From contig NZ_CP020104.1 of assembly GCF_002056795.1 (NCBI RefSeq), positions 6,333,501-6,397,500 on the forward strand: a stretch of 64,000 bases of DNA. The letters run 5' to 3'. This document shows, in pieces, positions 33,397 through 42,330 of the stretch. The stretch's first letter is position 1; the number at the start of each line of letters is the position of its first letter. Source of the stretch: Spirosoma aerolatum (lineage in GTDB: Bacteria > Bacteroidota > Bacteroidia > Cytophagales > Spirosomataceae). The notes under the pieces are model-generated. The model did no database searches. It had not been told where the DNA came from and worked only from the letters and a program-made list of their open reading frames with translations. Both the position numbers and the translations under genes were made by a program.

Positions 33397-33955
33397 TGGG
33401 CCGGTTTTCTTGGGTGTCGAAGCCGCGCCCATCAACGTGCCTCGCTCCCCAAAACAGCATGTTATTCAGGACATACATCAAATCGTATTCCTTAAAGATT
33501 TGTCCTCCAGTCAGGCCAAACGGTGCAAACGCTTTGCCTAAAATGCTTTGCGTACCGTTGACTTCCCATGCCTTGAACCCTGTGCTGGCAAACTGATTCA
33601 GAATACCCACAAAACCCGGATGTAATGGTGTTACGTCATACGCTTCATCGGCAACAAAGTCTACTTTCTGGGCACCGGCAACTATCGGATGTTCACCCTG
33701 CCAAAGCACATGCCCTTTGAGGAAGAGGTTGGCTAACGGCACTTTCCCGTAGGCATCGGCAAAATTGATGATCTCCAAGGTAAACGTATCGTCGGTCTGG
33801 TACGTAAAGCGTCGGGACAGGTAAAATGGTTTGGCACTTCCATCTTCGTTGCGCGAAAGACTTGGGCGCACTTCGGGCGTAATACTAACCCATTCACCGC
33901 TCGCTATCGCTTCTTTAATTTGCTCGATTGTCATTGTTTCTGTAGTTGAATCCAC
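33362..33955 (-). CDS. Uncharacterised protein, possibly APCDD1-like fold
   Basis: A 197-residue soluble protein without signal peptide. After a short helix (TIEQIKEAIASGEWVSITPE) comes EVRPSLSRNEDGSAKPFYLS, RRFTYQTDDTFTLEIINFAD and a Gly/Val-rich stretch with VAGAQKVDFVADEAYDVTPL. The order of I-x-G-x-W-S, EVRP, YLxRxF and a GAxxxDF motif reminds me of the eukaryotic APCDD1 domain; this is a weak, memory-based match. The C-terminus (YVLNNMLFWGARHVDGRGFD) is well conserved in character. It is divergent from an HxlR regulator across a palindrome, so it is a likely HxlR target. Confidence 0.6.
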   Translation of the reverse strand: MDSTTETMTIEQIKEAIASGEWVSITPEVRPSLSRNEDGSAKPFYLSRRFTYQTDDTFTLEIINFADAYGKVPLANLFLKGHVLWQGEHPIVAGAQKVDFVADEAYDVTPLHPGFVGILNQFASTGFKAWEVNGTQSILGKAFAPFGLTGGQIFKEYDLMYVLNNMLFWGARHVDGRGFDTQENRPTNLQIPMVRPQ

Positions 33956-33969
33956 AAAGCTGTTATCTT

Positions 33970-34002
33970 AGTGTAAAAGAGACAAGTAGTCTATTTTACA
34001 CT
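33970..34002. promoter_or_regulatory. Palindrome between divergent gene and hxlR-type regulator
   Basis: AGTGTAAAA at 33970-33978 and TTTTACACT at 33994-34002, perfect 9-bp arms 15 bases apart, in the 70-base divergent gap. Spacing and position fit an operator for a dimeric winged-helix regulator such as the adjacent HxlR protein. Confidence 0.55.
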
Positions 34003-34025
34003 CGCTAGTACATCTTTCTAGACTA

Positions 34026-34373
34026 ATGGCTAATTCGCGCAAAAACAAGGATTTTAATCCGCACAACTGCCCGGTTACGCACTGCCTGAACCGAATTGGC
34101 GGTCAGTGGAAAGTGCTGATTCTGTACGGCATCAGCAAAAACTGTAATCGGTTCAGTAAGTTGCAACGCGCCATTCCCACCATCAGCAAACAAATGCTGG
34201 TCAACCAATTGCGCGAACTGGAAGATGACGGTATTATCGAACGAACGATTTACCCGGAAATTCCACCCCGTGTCGAGTACAAACTGACCGGCTACGGCGA
34301 GTCGCTGATGCCCGTGATTTATGTCATGCAGGACTGGGGATTGAAGGCGATGGAGGCTGAAAGCCAGCTATAA
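34026..34373 (+). CDS. HxlR-family winged-helix regulator
   Basis: A 115-residue transcription factor with the HxlR pattern: NCPVTHCLNRIGGQWKVLIL, RFSKLQRAIPTISKQMLVNQ, LRELEDDGIIERTIYPEIPP, RVEYKLTGYGESLMPVI. The Cys at residue about 14 is the conserved N-terminal Cys used by some members for redox or quinone sensing; a second Cys sits two or three turns on. It is divergent from the 197-residue gene and likely controls it. Confidence 0.93.
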   Translation: MANSRKNKDFNPHNCPVTHCLNRIGGQWKVLILYGISKNCNRFSKLQRAIPTISKQMLVNQLRELEDDGIIERTIYPEIPPRVEYKLTGYGESLMPVIYVMQDWGLKAMEAESQL

Positions 34374-34484
34374 GGCAAAGCCTTCGATATAGGCTATAGA
34401 CGTTGGTCAGGCTTGCTCAACAACCTTCGTTTATTGCACTCCCATGCCTTATCTTTAGGAACCGAACGTTCTCTGCCAAACGCT

Positions 34485-36761
34485 ATGCCTCTTTCTCTGG
34501 TTGCTTCGTCCTATCGACACGTATTTGTTTGCTTAATTGCCTTACTTCTGCCTTTTGCAGGTCGAACACAGGGAACATTAGCCGACTACCAACGGGCCGA
34601 AATGCTGAACGGTACGTTTCAAAACAAGGTGTACGATGCCCCTGGCCAAATTCAGTGGTTGCCCAAAGCGCATTCGTTCTGGTACCTCAAAACGACAGCC
34701 AATGGCAAGGAATTTATCAAGGTCGATGCCGACAGAGCGGCAAAAGAATCTGCTTTCGACCAGCAACGGCTGGCTACGTCGCTGAGTCAATTGACAGGGC
34801 GTCCGGTTCTACCTTATCAATTGCCCTTCTCCGATATTACGCTGCAACCAACTGAGGTTTCGTTTCGCATTAAAGACTCCTTGTTCACCTGCCCGTTCGA
34901 TACTTACCAATGTCGACTAAACGGGGTGATTAGTCCACCAGCCAATGGGTATTGGGGTAATCAGGTCAATGAACGGGAAGGAAAACCCGTTCCGTCGCCC
35001 GATGGTACCTATGAAGCATTTATTAAAAATTACAATGTGTACATTCGTCCAAGCCGTCGGCCTACCGAAGAAGTTGCGTTAAGTTATGATGGATCGGAAG
35101 GCGAGTTTTATTCCACCTACATGGCCTGGTCGCCCGACTCTAAAAAGCTGGTGGTCAATAAGGTTCGTCCCAATACTCCGCATCTGATTTACCTGATCGA
35201 GTCATCGCCAACCGACCAGCTACAACCCAAGCTTCAGTCGCGTCAGTATCTGAAACCGGGTGATGCCCTTCCTCAGCGGTTTCCTACCCTGTTTCTAATC
35301 GACACGAAACGGCAGATACCCATACCCGCTTCGGTCATTCCAGACCAATATACCATCACGATGCCTCACTGGCGGAACGACAGCCGGGCGTTTACGTTCG
35401 AATACAACCAGCGGGGCCATCAGCGGTATACCGTTTTCGAGATGAATAGTGCGGGTAATGTGCGACCTCTGATCGACGAAACGAGTAAGACCTTTATTCA
35501 TTACAGCGGAAAAAATTACCGCTACGATGTGGCGGATGGTAAGGAAATCATCTGGGCATCGGAACGCGACGGCTGGAACCACCTCTATCTGTACGATGGT
35601 AATGGAAAAGTAAAGGCCCAGATTACCAAAGGTGAATGGGTCGTGCGTCGGGTGGTTCATGTTGACGAAGCCAAACGAACTATTTTATTCGAAGGGAGCG
35701 GTCGGGAAGCCAGCCAGGACCCTTATTTCATCCAACTCTACCGGGTCAATTTCGACGGAACGGGTCTGACGGCCTTAACGCACGAAAACGGGAATCATCG
35801 ACTGATCTTCTCCGACGATTATCAGTATATGGTCGATAGCTATTCCCGCGTCGACGAACCACCCACTACCGTCCTTAGACAAACGGCAACGGGCAAAGTG
35901 GCGATGGAATTGGAAAAGGGCGATATTCAGCCACTCCTGGCTACGGGTTGGAAACTCCCGGAAGTGTTCACGGCCAAAGGTCGGGATGGGAAAACGGATA
36001 TTTGGGGTATTATTGTGCGTCCGTCCAATTTCGACCCGAAGAAAACCTATCCCGTTATCGAGTACATTTATGCTGGACCACACGACTCATTTGTACCCAA
36101 AAGTTTCGTGACCGATTCGCGGGGCTCCCTGCACGAAATGGCTGAGCTGGGCTTTATCGTGGTGCAATGTGATGGTATGGGTACTGCCAACCGCTCGAAA
36201 GCCTTCCACGACGTATGCTGGAAAAACCTGAAAGACAGCGGCTTCCCTGACCGGATCGCCTGGATGAAAGCAGCTACCCAGAAATACCCGTATATGGATC
36301 TGAGCCGGGTGGGTATCTGGGGCAATTCGGCAGGAGGCCAAAGCTCGGCAGCGGCATTGCTCCACTATCCAGACTTTTATAAAGTGGCCGTTTCGTCGTC
36401 GGGCTGTCACGATAACCGGATGGATAAACTATGGTGGAATGAGCAATGGATGGGCTATCCGATAGGCGAACAGTATACCGAATCCTCCAACACAACCCAC
36501 GCTAAAAACCTGAAGGGTAAGCTTTTATTGATTCTGGGCGAGCTGGACGACAACGTCGATCCCTCTTCGACCTATCAGTTCATCAATGCGCTAATCAAAG
36601 CCAACAAAAATTTCGATTTCCTGATGGTTCCGGGTATGGGCCATTCACTGGGTGGTGACTATGGTGAACACAAACGACGTGATTTCTTCGTAAAACACCT
36701 GCTGGGCGTAGAGCCGCCCGAATGGAACTGGCAACCCAACATCACGATCCCCAAGCCATAA
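34485..36761 (+). CDS. S9 family peptidase (dipeptidyl peptidase IV type)
   Basis: A 758-residue secreted serine peptidase (signal ending GRTQG). The N-terminal beta-propeller (DPP IV N domain, about 100-480) is followed by an alpha/beta hydrolase domain. The nucleophile is in VGIWGNSAGGQSSAAAL (GxSxGG), the acid in LLILGELDDNVDPSS and the His in LMVPGMGHSLGGDYG. VIEYIYAGPHDSFVPKSF marks the start of the catalytic domain. Such enzymes cleave dipeptides after Pro or Ala. ATG 34485 gives the expected signal; a TATCTTTA box at 34450 is close to the -7 consensus. Confidence 0.92.
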   Translation: MPLSLVASSYRHVFVCLIALLLPFAGRTQGTLADYQRAEMLNGTFQNKVYDAPGQIQWLPKAHSFWYLKTTANGKEFIKVDADRAAKESAFDQQRLATSLSQLTGRPVLPYQLPFSDITLQPTEVSFRIKDSLFTCPFDTYQCRLNGVISPPANGYWGNQVNEREGKPVPSPDGTYEAFIKNYNVYIRPSRRPTEEVALSYDGSEGEFYSTYMAWSPDSKKLVVNKVRPNTPHLIYLIESSPTDQLQPKLQSRQYLKPGDALPQRFPTLFLIDTKRQIPIPASVIPDQYTITMPHWRNDSRAFTFEYNQRGHQRYTVFEMNSAGNVRPLIDETSKTFIHYSGKNYRYDVADGKEIIWASERDGWNHLYLYDGNGKVKAQITKGEWVVRRVVHVDEAKRTILFEGSGREASQDPYFIQLYRVNFDGTGLTALTHENGNHRLIFSDDYQYMVDSYSRVDEPPTTVLRQTATGKVAMELEKGDIQPLLATGWKLPEVFTAKGRDGKTDIWGIIVRPSNFDPKKTYPVIEYIYAGPHDSFVPKSFVTDSRGSLHEMAELGFIVVQCDGMGTANRSKAFHDVCWKNLKDSGFPDRIAWMKAATQKYPYMDLSRVGIWGNSAGGQSSAAALLHYPDFYKVAVSSSGCHDNRMDKLWWNEQWMGYPIGEQYTESSNTTHAKNLKGKLLLILGELDDNVDPSSTYQFINALIKANKNFDFLMVPGMGHSLGGDYGEHKRRDFFVKHLLGVEPPEWNWQPNITIPKP

Positions 36762-36826
36762 TTGATCATTACTCAAACGTAAAGCGAGAAAGGTCTCTGC
36801 CAGTATCTCAGGCTGAAATCAGTTGG

Positions 36827-37948
36827 TCAATAGGCCATCATGTGCTTAAACTTTTGGTCGGCAGCATAGCGGCAAAGGGCGGTGAAATTTTCCTCCAGAT
36901 TCGGTTCTTCCACATCGTGCATCAGTTCCCGAAGAATCTGCATATCGAACGTGTAATCATCGGCCAGGAGGTACTGGCTGAGTTGCGCACCGGCAGTACG
37001 ATAATACAGCTTTTCAATTTCGTTCTGATCGGTCGGAATTTCGGTAACGAACGCATAATTGGTCCACCCAGCCGCTTCCAGCATTGTCGGCACGGCAAAG
37101 GTATTGGGGACATACCGACTGTGAACGATGTTCAAATCGTTAATTTCTGTAGACAAAGCCCGTACAATTACCTTGGCCGCATAATCGACAGGCACCATAT
37201 TCAATCCGGCCTTAGGATTCAACGCAATCCGAATATTCATGTGGCCATACATCTCCTTGGCGCGGTAAAAAAAGGCACCAAACAGATAGAAGACCAAAAA
37301 CCGATAGATGACGTGGTACGGCGCATCCATCAATCGACCAGCAATAATACTCGGCCGAAGTATCTGCCAGTCCAGCCCATACTGTTCACATAAGTTAGGG
37401 ATATCCTCCTCGATTTTAGCCTTAAACGATTCGTAGTGATTCCGGTAGCTGGCCAGGTTCTGCTCTTTCAGAAACTGTGGTCTGAACGCAAAAGCGGTGC
37501 TGACGTAGCTAACTTTGATAATATAGGGCTGTAGCTGATTAATTAGCTGGATGGTTCCGTAATAATTTGTCCTTTTGATCTCTTCACACGCACTGGGTGT
37601 AGTGCCCAGATTAACCGAAGCGGCACAATGAATCAGGTGATATTTTTCCGTTTTGGTAGTCAGGTATTGCGTTAAATCGGTAGCGTTACTGATGTCGTAG
37701 CTGATCAGATCAATATGGTCTGTTTTTAGCCGATCAATATCCAGTTGGTTCATATACTCGGGCATCAGATCGGGGTTAAGTAACTCGTCAAACCGTTCCT
37801 GCACCGACTTAGTACGTTTACTGCGTATCAGCAGGATTAGTTTACCGACATAGCCACTTTGGTGGATGCGTACCATCAGTTCGTAAACAATGTGCGATCC
37901 TAAAACACCCGTTGATCCGGTTAAGATGAAGTTGTTGACTGGTTTCAT
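36827..37948 (-). CDS. Thioester reductase-like NAD(P)-dependent SDR
   Basis: A 373-residue extended short-chain reductase. It has NFILTGSTGVLGSHIVYEL (TGxxGxxG), HLIHCAASVNLGTTPSACEE, VSYVSTAFAFRP and a Y-x-x-x-K-like SFKAKIEEDIP region, as in male-sterility/thioester-reductase domains that reduce acyl-CoA or acyl-ACP to aldehydes or alcohols. Unlike NRPS-linked R domains it stands alone. The acyl substrate is unknown; it could serve wax or membrane lipid modification. It is convergent with the S9 peptidase gene with a 65-base gap. Confidence 0.75.
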   Translation of the reverse strand: MKPVNNFILTGSTGVLGSHIVYELMVRIHQSGYVGKLILLIRSKRTKSVQERFDELLNPDLMPEYMNQLDIDRLKTDHIDLISYDISNATDLTQYLTTKTEKYHLIHCAASVNLGTTPSACEEIKRTNYYGTIQLINQLQPYIIKVSYVSTAFAFRPQFLKEQNLASYRNHYESFKAKIEEDIPNLCEQYGLDWQILRPSIIAGRLMDAPYHVIYRFLVFYLFGAFFYRAKEMYGHMNIRIALNPKAGLNMVPVDYAAKVIVRALSTEINDLNIVHSRYVPNTFAVPTMLEAAGWTNYAFVTEIPTDQNEIEKLYYRTAGAQLSQYLLADDYTFDMQILRELMHDVEEPNLEENFTALCRYAADQKFKHMMAY

Positions 37949-37967
37949 TTGGATAATAAGAGGTATG

Positions 37968-37993
37968 GTTTGGCCCTGTAATCAGGGTCAAAC
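37968..37993. repeat. Short inverted repeat upstream of the SDR gene
   Basis: GTTTGGCCCT and AGGGTCAAAC pair at 9 of 10 positions around a 6-base loop, about 20 bases upstream of the SDR start. It could be a 5' leader hairpin or a remnant terminator. Confidence 0.45.
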
Positions 37994-38180
37994 AATCAAG
38001 CATGGTTTCGAAATAGATACAGCTTAGTTGGCGATCAGCTCATCGACGCCCTTAAAAACAAGATAACCAGGGGATGTATACGTCACATTGGTTCGGCCTC
38101 AACAGAAGCTGATAACAAGGCAAAGTTCAGCATCGGCCTTCAGAGTTTTTTTGACAAAAGTCAAAATCGGAACGTGATCG

Positions 38181-38744
38181 TCATTTTTTTGCCCGAATTC
38201 GGCTTAGGGTCTCCTGCGAAATACCCAGAAAAGAAGCAATGTGCCCCAGCGAAGCTTTTTGGAGGAGTTGGGGATGCTTTTCGATTAATTGATGGTACCG
38301 TTCCGCAGCGGATTGAAACTGAAACGACAGGGTACGTTCTTCCAGTTCAATGAAGTACTTTTCGGTCATCAGGCGCCCAATCAGATTAAACTCTGGATAG
38401 TTTCGGTAGAGTTCGTTTAACTGATCGTAACTGATGCCGGTAATGATACTGTCTTCCAGCATTTCAATTGTCGTATAGCTGGGCTTGTGCGACACAAACG
38501 AGTAAAGTGAGGCCAACATATCTCCTTCGAAAGCGAACCAGAGGCTTATATCCCGACCCTCCTGCCTGTAGTAGCCTCGGGCAAACCCTTTCTCCAGAAT
38601 ATACAGATGCCTGCATAGTTGTCCATGCTCCAGAAGCACATACCCTTTAGGCACTTCTTTTCTGACCAACACACTTGCCAGGGCCATCTGCCCCTCTAAA
38701 CTAATAGGAGCAAACTGACTGATTTGATTGAGTAACCAGATCAA
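38181..38744 (-). CDS. Crp/Fnr-family transcriptional regulator
   Basis: A 187-residue regulator with a cyclic-nucleotide-binding-like domain (about 20-120: VLLEHGQLCRHLYILEKGFA, RDISLWFAFEGDMLASLYSF) and a short HTH at the C-terminus (LGHIASFLGISQETLSRIRA). Residues for cAMP contact (the RxA-type phosphate cassette) are not obvious, so the ligand may not be cAMP. This is a common Bacteroidota form. Divergence or operon partners are not clear, 40 bases from the next gene upstream on the same strand. Confidence 0.92.
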   Translation of the reverse strand: MIWLLNQISQFAPISLEGQMALASVLVRKEVPKGYVLLEHGQLCRHLYILEKGFARGYYRQEGRDISLWFAFEGDMLASLYSFVSHKPSYTTIEMLEDSIITGISYDQLNELYRNYPEFNLIGRLMTEKYFIELEERTLSFQFQSAAERYHQLIEKHPQLLQKASLGHIASFLGISQETLSRIRAKK

Positions 38745-38784
38745 GGTTATTTATCTGTTTTAATCCTGACTACGTCAAAAAGGC

Positions 38785-39906
38785 TCACTTTGCCTGGCCG
38801 GCAACTACTTGTTCAAGAGTTTTGAGCACCTCCGGCATTTTCTCATGAGCATTGTTGCAGAGGACAATGATGGTTTTGTCGGCGTCGGTAAAACGGATGA
38901 TTTCCGTTTTGTAGCCAGGGTTATCGCCACTATGCTGTACTACCTTTCCCAGTTTATCATTCTGCGTCAGTTCCCAGCCAAATCCATACTGTGATAATGT
39001 GCCGTTAGTGAGTTTTGCGGGTTTAAAAGCCTCAGCAAGCGTTTGCTGACTCACCAGTTTGTTGGTATACAACGTCCGATCCCATTTGAGTAAATCCTCG
39101 GCCGTTGAACTGATACGACCCGGCCCTTTGCGATTGCCGAGCCAGATGGCATAATTAAATTCAGGAAACGAATCGGCCCGAACATACCGTTTCTTTTCGG
39201 GCACATACATGTGTCCCCAGGCCATTTCAGGCAGTTTAAGTTTCTCGTCACGCGTGCGAATAGCCGTATGCGTCATGCCTACGGCCTTGAAGATGCGCGT
39301 CCGACAAAACTGAATAAAATCCTGCCCCGATACTTTCTCGGCAATACTCGCCAGGAGCATGTAGCCCGTATTGCTGTATTCGTATTTCGCTCCCGGCTCA
39401 AACGACTTAGCTGGGTGGTATTTGATCAGATAGGCTATGTTATCAGCATTACCGGCCACTTTACGCTTATCCCAATGCTTATCCATCACATCCTGATAAT
39501 CGGGCAGTCCCGATGTGTGATTGAGCAGATGCCGAATGGTAATACCTTGATAGGGCAAACCCGGAATGTATTTGTCGATCAGGTCATCATAATCTAGTTT
39601 ACGTTCCTGCTTCAGCATCAGGATCGTCATGGCCGTAAACTGCTTTGAGACGGAAGCCAGTTCAAAAATCGCGCCCATCGTCATGGGCGACTTCGTCTCA
39701 AAATCCCGATAGCCGAAGGCTTTTTCATACACGGGTTTCCCTTTGTCGGCAACCAGCACAACGCCACTAAAATCAGGGATTTGGGCGAAGAAGTTGGTTA
39801 ATTCGTCGTTGATTTTGGCAGACGAACGCATTTGAGCGATGGCAGCGAAATTGGATAATAGGCTAGCCAGCAAGAAGGATACGAAATGGAACCGATGGAT
39901 CAACAA
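38785..39906 (-). CDS. Exported serine hydrolase (class C beta-lactamase type)
   Basis: A 373-residue secreted protein (signal to AIAQ, residue 25) of the beta-lactamase/transpeptidase-like class C fold. Motifs: Ser85-Val-Ser-Lys88 (ELASVSKQF), the Tyr motif YEYSNTGYMLL and HSGDNPGYKTEIIRF (the K/H-x-G motif). These are more often esterases, D-aminopeptidases or PBP-like hydrolases than true beta-lactamases. Nothing next to it indicates antibiotic resistance regulation. It is on the same strand as the Crp gene, 40 bases upstream of it. Confidence 0.88.
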   Translation of the reverse strand: MLIHRFHFVSFLLASLLSNFAAIAQMRSSAKINDELTNFFAQIPDFSGVVLVADKGKPVYEKAFGYRDFETKSPMTMGAIFELASVSKQFTAMTILMLKQERKLDYDDLIDKYIPGLPYQGITIRHLLNHTSGLPDYQDVMDKHWDKRKVAGNADNIAYLIKYHPAKSFEPGAKYEYSNTGYMLLASIAEKVSGQDFIQFCRTRIFKAVGMTHTAIRTRDEKLKLPEMAWGHMYVPEKKRYVRADSFPEFNYAIWLGNRKGPGRISSTAEDLLKWDRTLYTNKLVSQQTLAEAFKPAKLTNGTLSQYGFGWELTQNDKLGKVVQHSGDNPGYKTEIIRFTDADKTIIVLCNNAHEKMPEVLKTLEQVVAGQAK

Positions 39907-40002
39907 GAGGATTAAGCAGTTTCGGTTATTGCTTCCAATTTACGGAGTTGGGCCAAAATACGCAATTGTACAAGATGTCTTCGTCGCATATTTAAATAAA
40001 CA

Positions 40003-40198
40003 GCAAGGACGCGAGGGCGCAAAGAATATGGCACTCAATCTTCACTAGTTTAGTTATTCATTTTTTGTCATCCCGACGCAGGAGGGATTTCAAGGTTAAA
40101 GATATTTGAGATCCCTCCTGCGTCGGGATGACAAAAATGATCTGATGTCTTTCATTTAGCTAATTTTAACCATATTCTTTGCGTCTTCGCGTCCTTGC
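40003..40198. repeat. Nested double inverted repeat (REP-like doublet within outer arms)
   Basis: Outer arms 40003-40031 and 40170-40198 pair at 27 of 29 positions (GCAAGGACGCGAnGnCGCAA). Inner arms 40062-40088 and 40111-40137 pair perfectly (27/27; TTTTTGTCATCCCGACGCAG core) and continue into TCAA/TTGA. Each inner arm contains ATCCC...GGGAT, a mini-hairpin of its own. It lies 33 bases past the PHP-GDPD stop at 40232, and with flanks accounts for most of the 325-base gap 39907-40231. Confidence 0.95.
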
Positions 40199-40231
40199 GG
40201 TTTACTTGAAAGTCTTTTAAATCCCAAAAAC

Positions 40232-42169
40232 TCATTTAGCCTTACCTTTATTCAGAAAATCCCGCACCAGTTCCTGCTGATCGGTGCTTAGGAAATCAAC
40301 TCCCGCTTCACGCAGCCTAGCCCAGACCGCCGGATCTTCGGGACTGGCCCAAAGACGGAGTTTCTTTCCTTCCTGGTGCACTCGGTCAACCAATTGGCGA
40401 AGTTTCTGAAACTCAGTCGCTGGCATGTCGCCTTGTCCGCGCCAGCCAAGCTGATTGGGATACGAATCGCTAATGATCGGCATAACCGTTTTTGAAAAGC
40501 CTTTGCCCAAATCGGATGGTCGACCATCGAGCGTTATCAGATGATCTTTTGTCTTCGCCACCGCCGACATAGGTCGATTTCCCGACAAGACGATGGTAAC
40601 CGGCCCCGCCGGATTTTTACCACCTGAAGCGATTAATGAGCGATAGCGTTGAAGGAGTTTAGCGAGTGCCTGATACGTACTATCGGCTCCGGTTTTCGCG
40701 TCGATCATCAGGTAAAATGGGCCCTTATAGCCTGGAAACACCCGCCCGTTATGCTGACGGATTCGTTCTGCTAATGGTTTCAGATACAGATTTTCGAGGG
40801 TTGTCGCAGCGTTTTTAAACGATGGCCGATCATGCGTTACATACAAAGTATCATCGATCAAATGAACATCGGCTTCGACGCTGGTAAACCCATTTTCGAG
40901 CGCATCCCACAATGGCCGCGATTGTTCATAATCGTTGTGTGCGTGAGCGTTGAGCAACGGCGTAACACCCGCCGTTGATTGTGGAATCAGTTTCGACGCA
41001 ATGGGTTGCGTCCAGGCCGTTTCGACATCACCGGGCATAAAGGGATTATACTTTGGTTTGCTGGAAATGACCTTGGCCCGGAGCAGTACAAGATCATCCG
41101 TCAGCGCGTATGCTGCCGCCGAATCGGTCACTTCCTTAAGCAGTTCAGCTTGCTGGCTTCCTTTTCGGATGCCGAAAAACTGAATACGATAAGTTACGTC
41201 TTTCTCCGGGCTGACGCGTACAACCAGTGAACTGCCCACCTGAGGCAGTTGCTTCAACGTAACGCCCGAACTGGCGTAGAACCGTCCGGCTTCCATCGCT
41301 TCAACAATCGCTTTGGGGGTTAATTCTGGCGCATCGACCATTACCCAACCCCGACCTGAATTGCTGAACGATGGCCCAAAAAAGTAGTAATTGTGGCTAT
41401 CGTCGGTACCAAGCCCATACATCAGCGGACGGCCCTGCTGCACAAAATGGAGGTTGATTTTATCCCACATCGATTCGGTGCCTTCGTGGGTACTATCGCC
41501 ATAGTTATTCACCAGATGGTGCCCATTGAACACCTCAAAAAAACGCTCGTAGCGTAGCTGCATCAAATCTTCGGCCTTAATGGCGTAGTAAAAGTTCGGA
41601 TGGTTGATGTGTGGAAACATGGGCTGGCCCGTTTGCCGACGCTGGGCGACCACCATATCAATGTTATTCTGCATCACCTCGGCCACACTATTGCCGGGAA
41701 GCGGACGAACGAGGTTTTTCACGTTGGTAATATTCATGTGAATAGGCTTACCCTGGTACCCCGTCGATACTTCTTCGCTTTTGATAATCATGAACTTACC
41801 CGGCTCCTCGAAGTAATTTCGGTATTCGTCCAGCTTTTTCAGCCGCACCCGGAGCGAGTCGTTTCCTCCTTTCTTATACACGACCCAATCCGGCCCGAAC
41901 TGGCGCAGATAACGGTCGAACGTTCGACGTCGGTCCTGCTGATGCGGCACATTCACCCACTTCTCGACGTCCTGAATCACGTTATGGTCAGACAAACCAA
42001 CGAACTGATACCCATTGGCTTTGTACCAGTCCATAATCATCTCGGGATAATCATCGCCATCGCTCCACAACGAATGCGTGTGCAAATTGCCTTTGTACCA
42101 ATGCTGAGCCTGGGTAAGTGATGAAAGCAGAACAGCGCATAAGGTAATCCAATAGAAGCTCTTGTTCAT
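40232..42169 (-). CDS. Exported PHP-domain / GDPD-like fusion phosphoesterase
   Basis: A 645-residue secreted protein with two catalytic modules. Residues about 22-290 are a PHP domain: GNLHTHSLWSDGDDYPEM, VGLSDHNV, EEVSTGYQGKPIHMN and YGLGTDDSHNYYF supply the metal ligands. Residues about 395-640 resemble the glycerophosphodiester/PI-PLC-like phosphodiesterase barrel: LNAHAHNDYEQSRPLWDALE, GFTSVEADVHLIDDTLYVTH and FLSTDQQELV. The signal peptide (to TQAQ) puts both in the periplasm or outside. A likely role is degradation of phosphodiester polymers or lipids; no substrate can be named. The fusion is in one uninterrupted frame. Confidence 0.9.
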   Translation of the reverse strand: MNKSFYWITLCAVLLSSLTQAQHWYKGNLHTHSLWSDGDDYPEMIMDWYKANGYQFVGLSDHNVIQDVEKWVNVPHQQDRRRTFDRYLRQFGPDWVVYKKGGNDSLRVRLKKLDEYRNYFEEPGKFMIIKSEEVSTGYQGKPIHMNITNVKNLVRPLPGNSVAEVMQNNIDMVVAQRRQTGQPMFPHINHPNFYYAIKAEDLMQLRYERFFEVFNGHHLVNNYGDSTHEGTESMWDKINLHFVQQGRPLMYGLGTDDSHNYYFFGPSFSNSGRGWVMVDAPELTPKAIVEAMEAGRFYASSGVTLKQLPQVGSSLVVRVSPEKDVTYRIQFFGIRKGSQQAELLKEVTDSAAAYALTDDLVLLRAKVISSKPKYNPFMPGDVETAWTQPIASKLIPQSTAGVTPLLNAHAHNDYEQSRPLWDALENGFTSVEADVHLIDDTLYVTHDRPSFKNAATTLENLYLKPLAERIRQHNGRVFPGYKGPFYLMIDAKTGADSTYQALAKLLQRYRSLIASGGKNPAGPVTIVLSGNRPMSAVAKTKDHLITLDGRPSDLGKGFSKTVMPIISDSYPNQLGWRGQGDMPATEFQKLRQLVDRVHQEGKKLRLWASPEDPAVWARLREAGVDFLSTDQQELVRDFLNKGKAK

Positions 42170-42330
42170 ATCGACAACTCGAAAATGTCAGCGGTAAAGG
42201 TAGCTACAAGCAGATTGCCTGATGCTATGCGTATGTTATCTACCTGTTAAAGCTGTAAAGCGACTATCCCAACGAGCCTACCCAATCCCGATTTTTCAGT
42301 TTTTTGCTCTAAATTTCGGAACAATAGACG

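Noticed and set aside
36827..36900. Possible operon of S9 peptidase and SDR
   Set aside because: The genes are convergent, so they cannot share a transcript.
36722..37393. 223-codon plus-strand frame
   Set aside because: Antisense to the SDR gene, whose motifs are clear; no signal or family seen.
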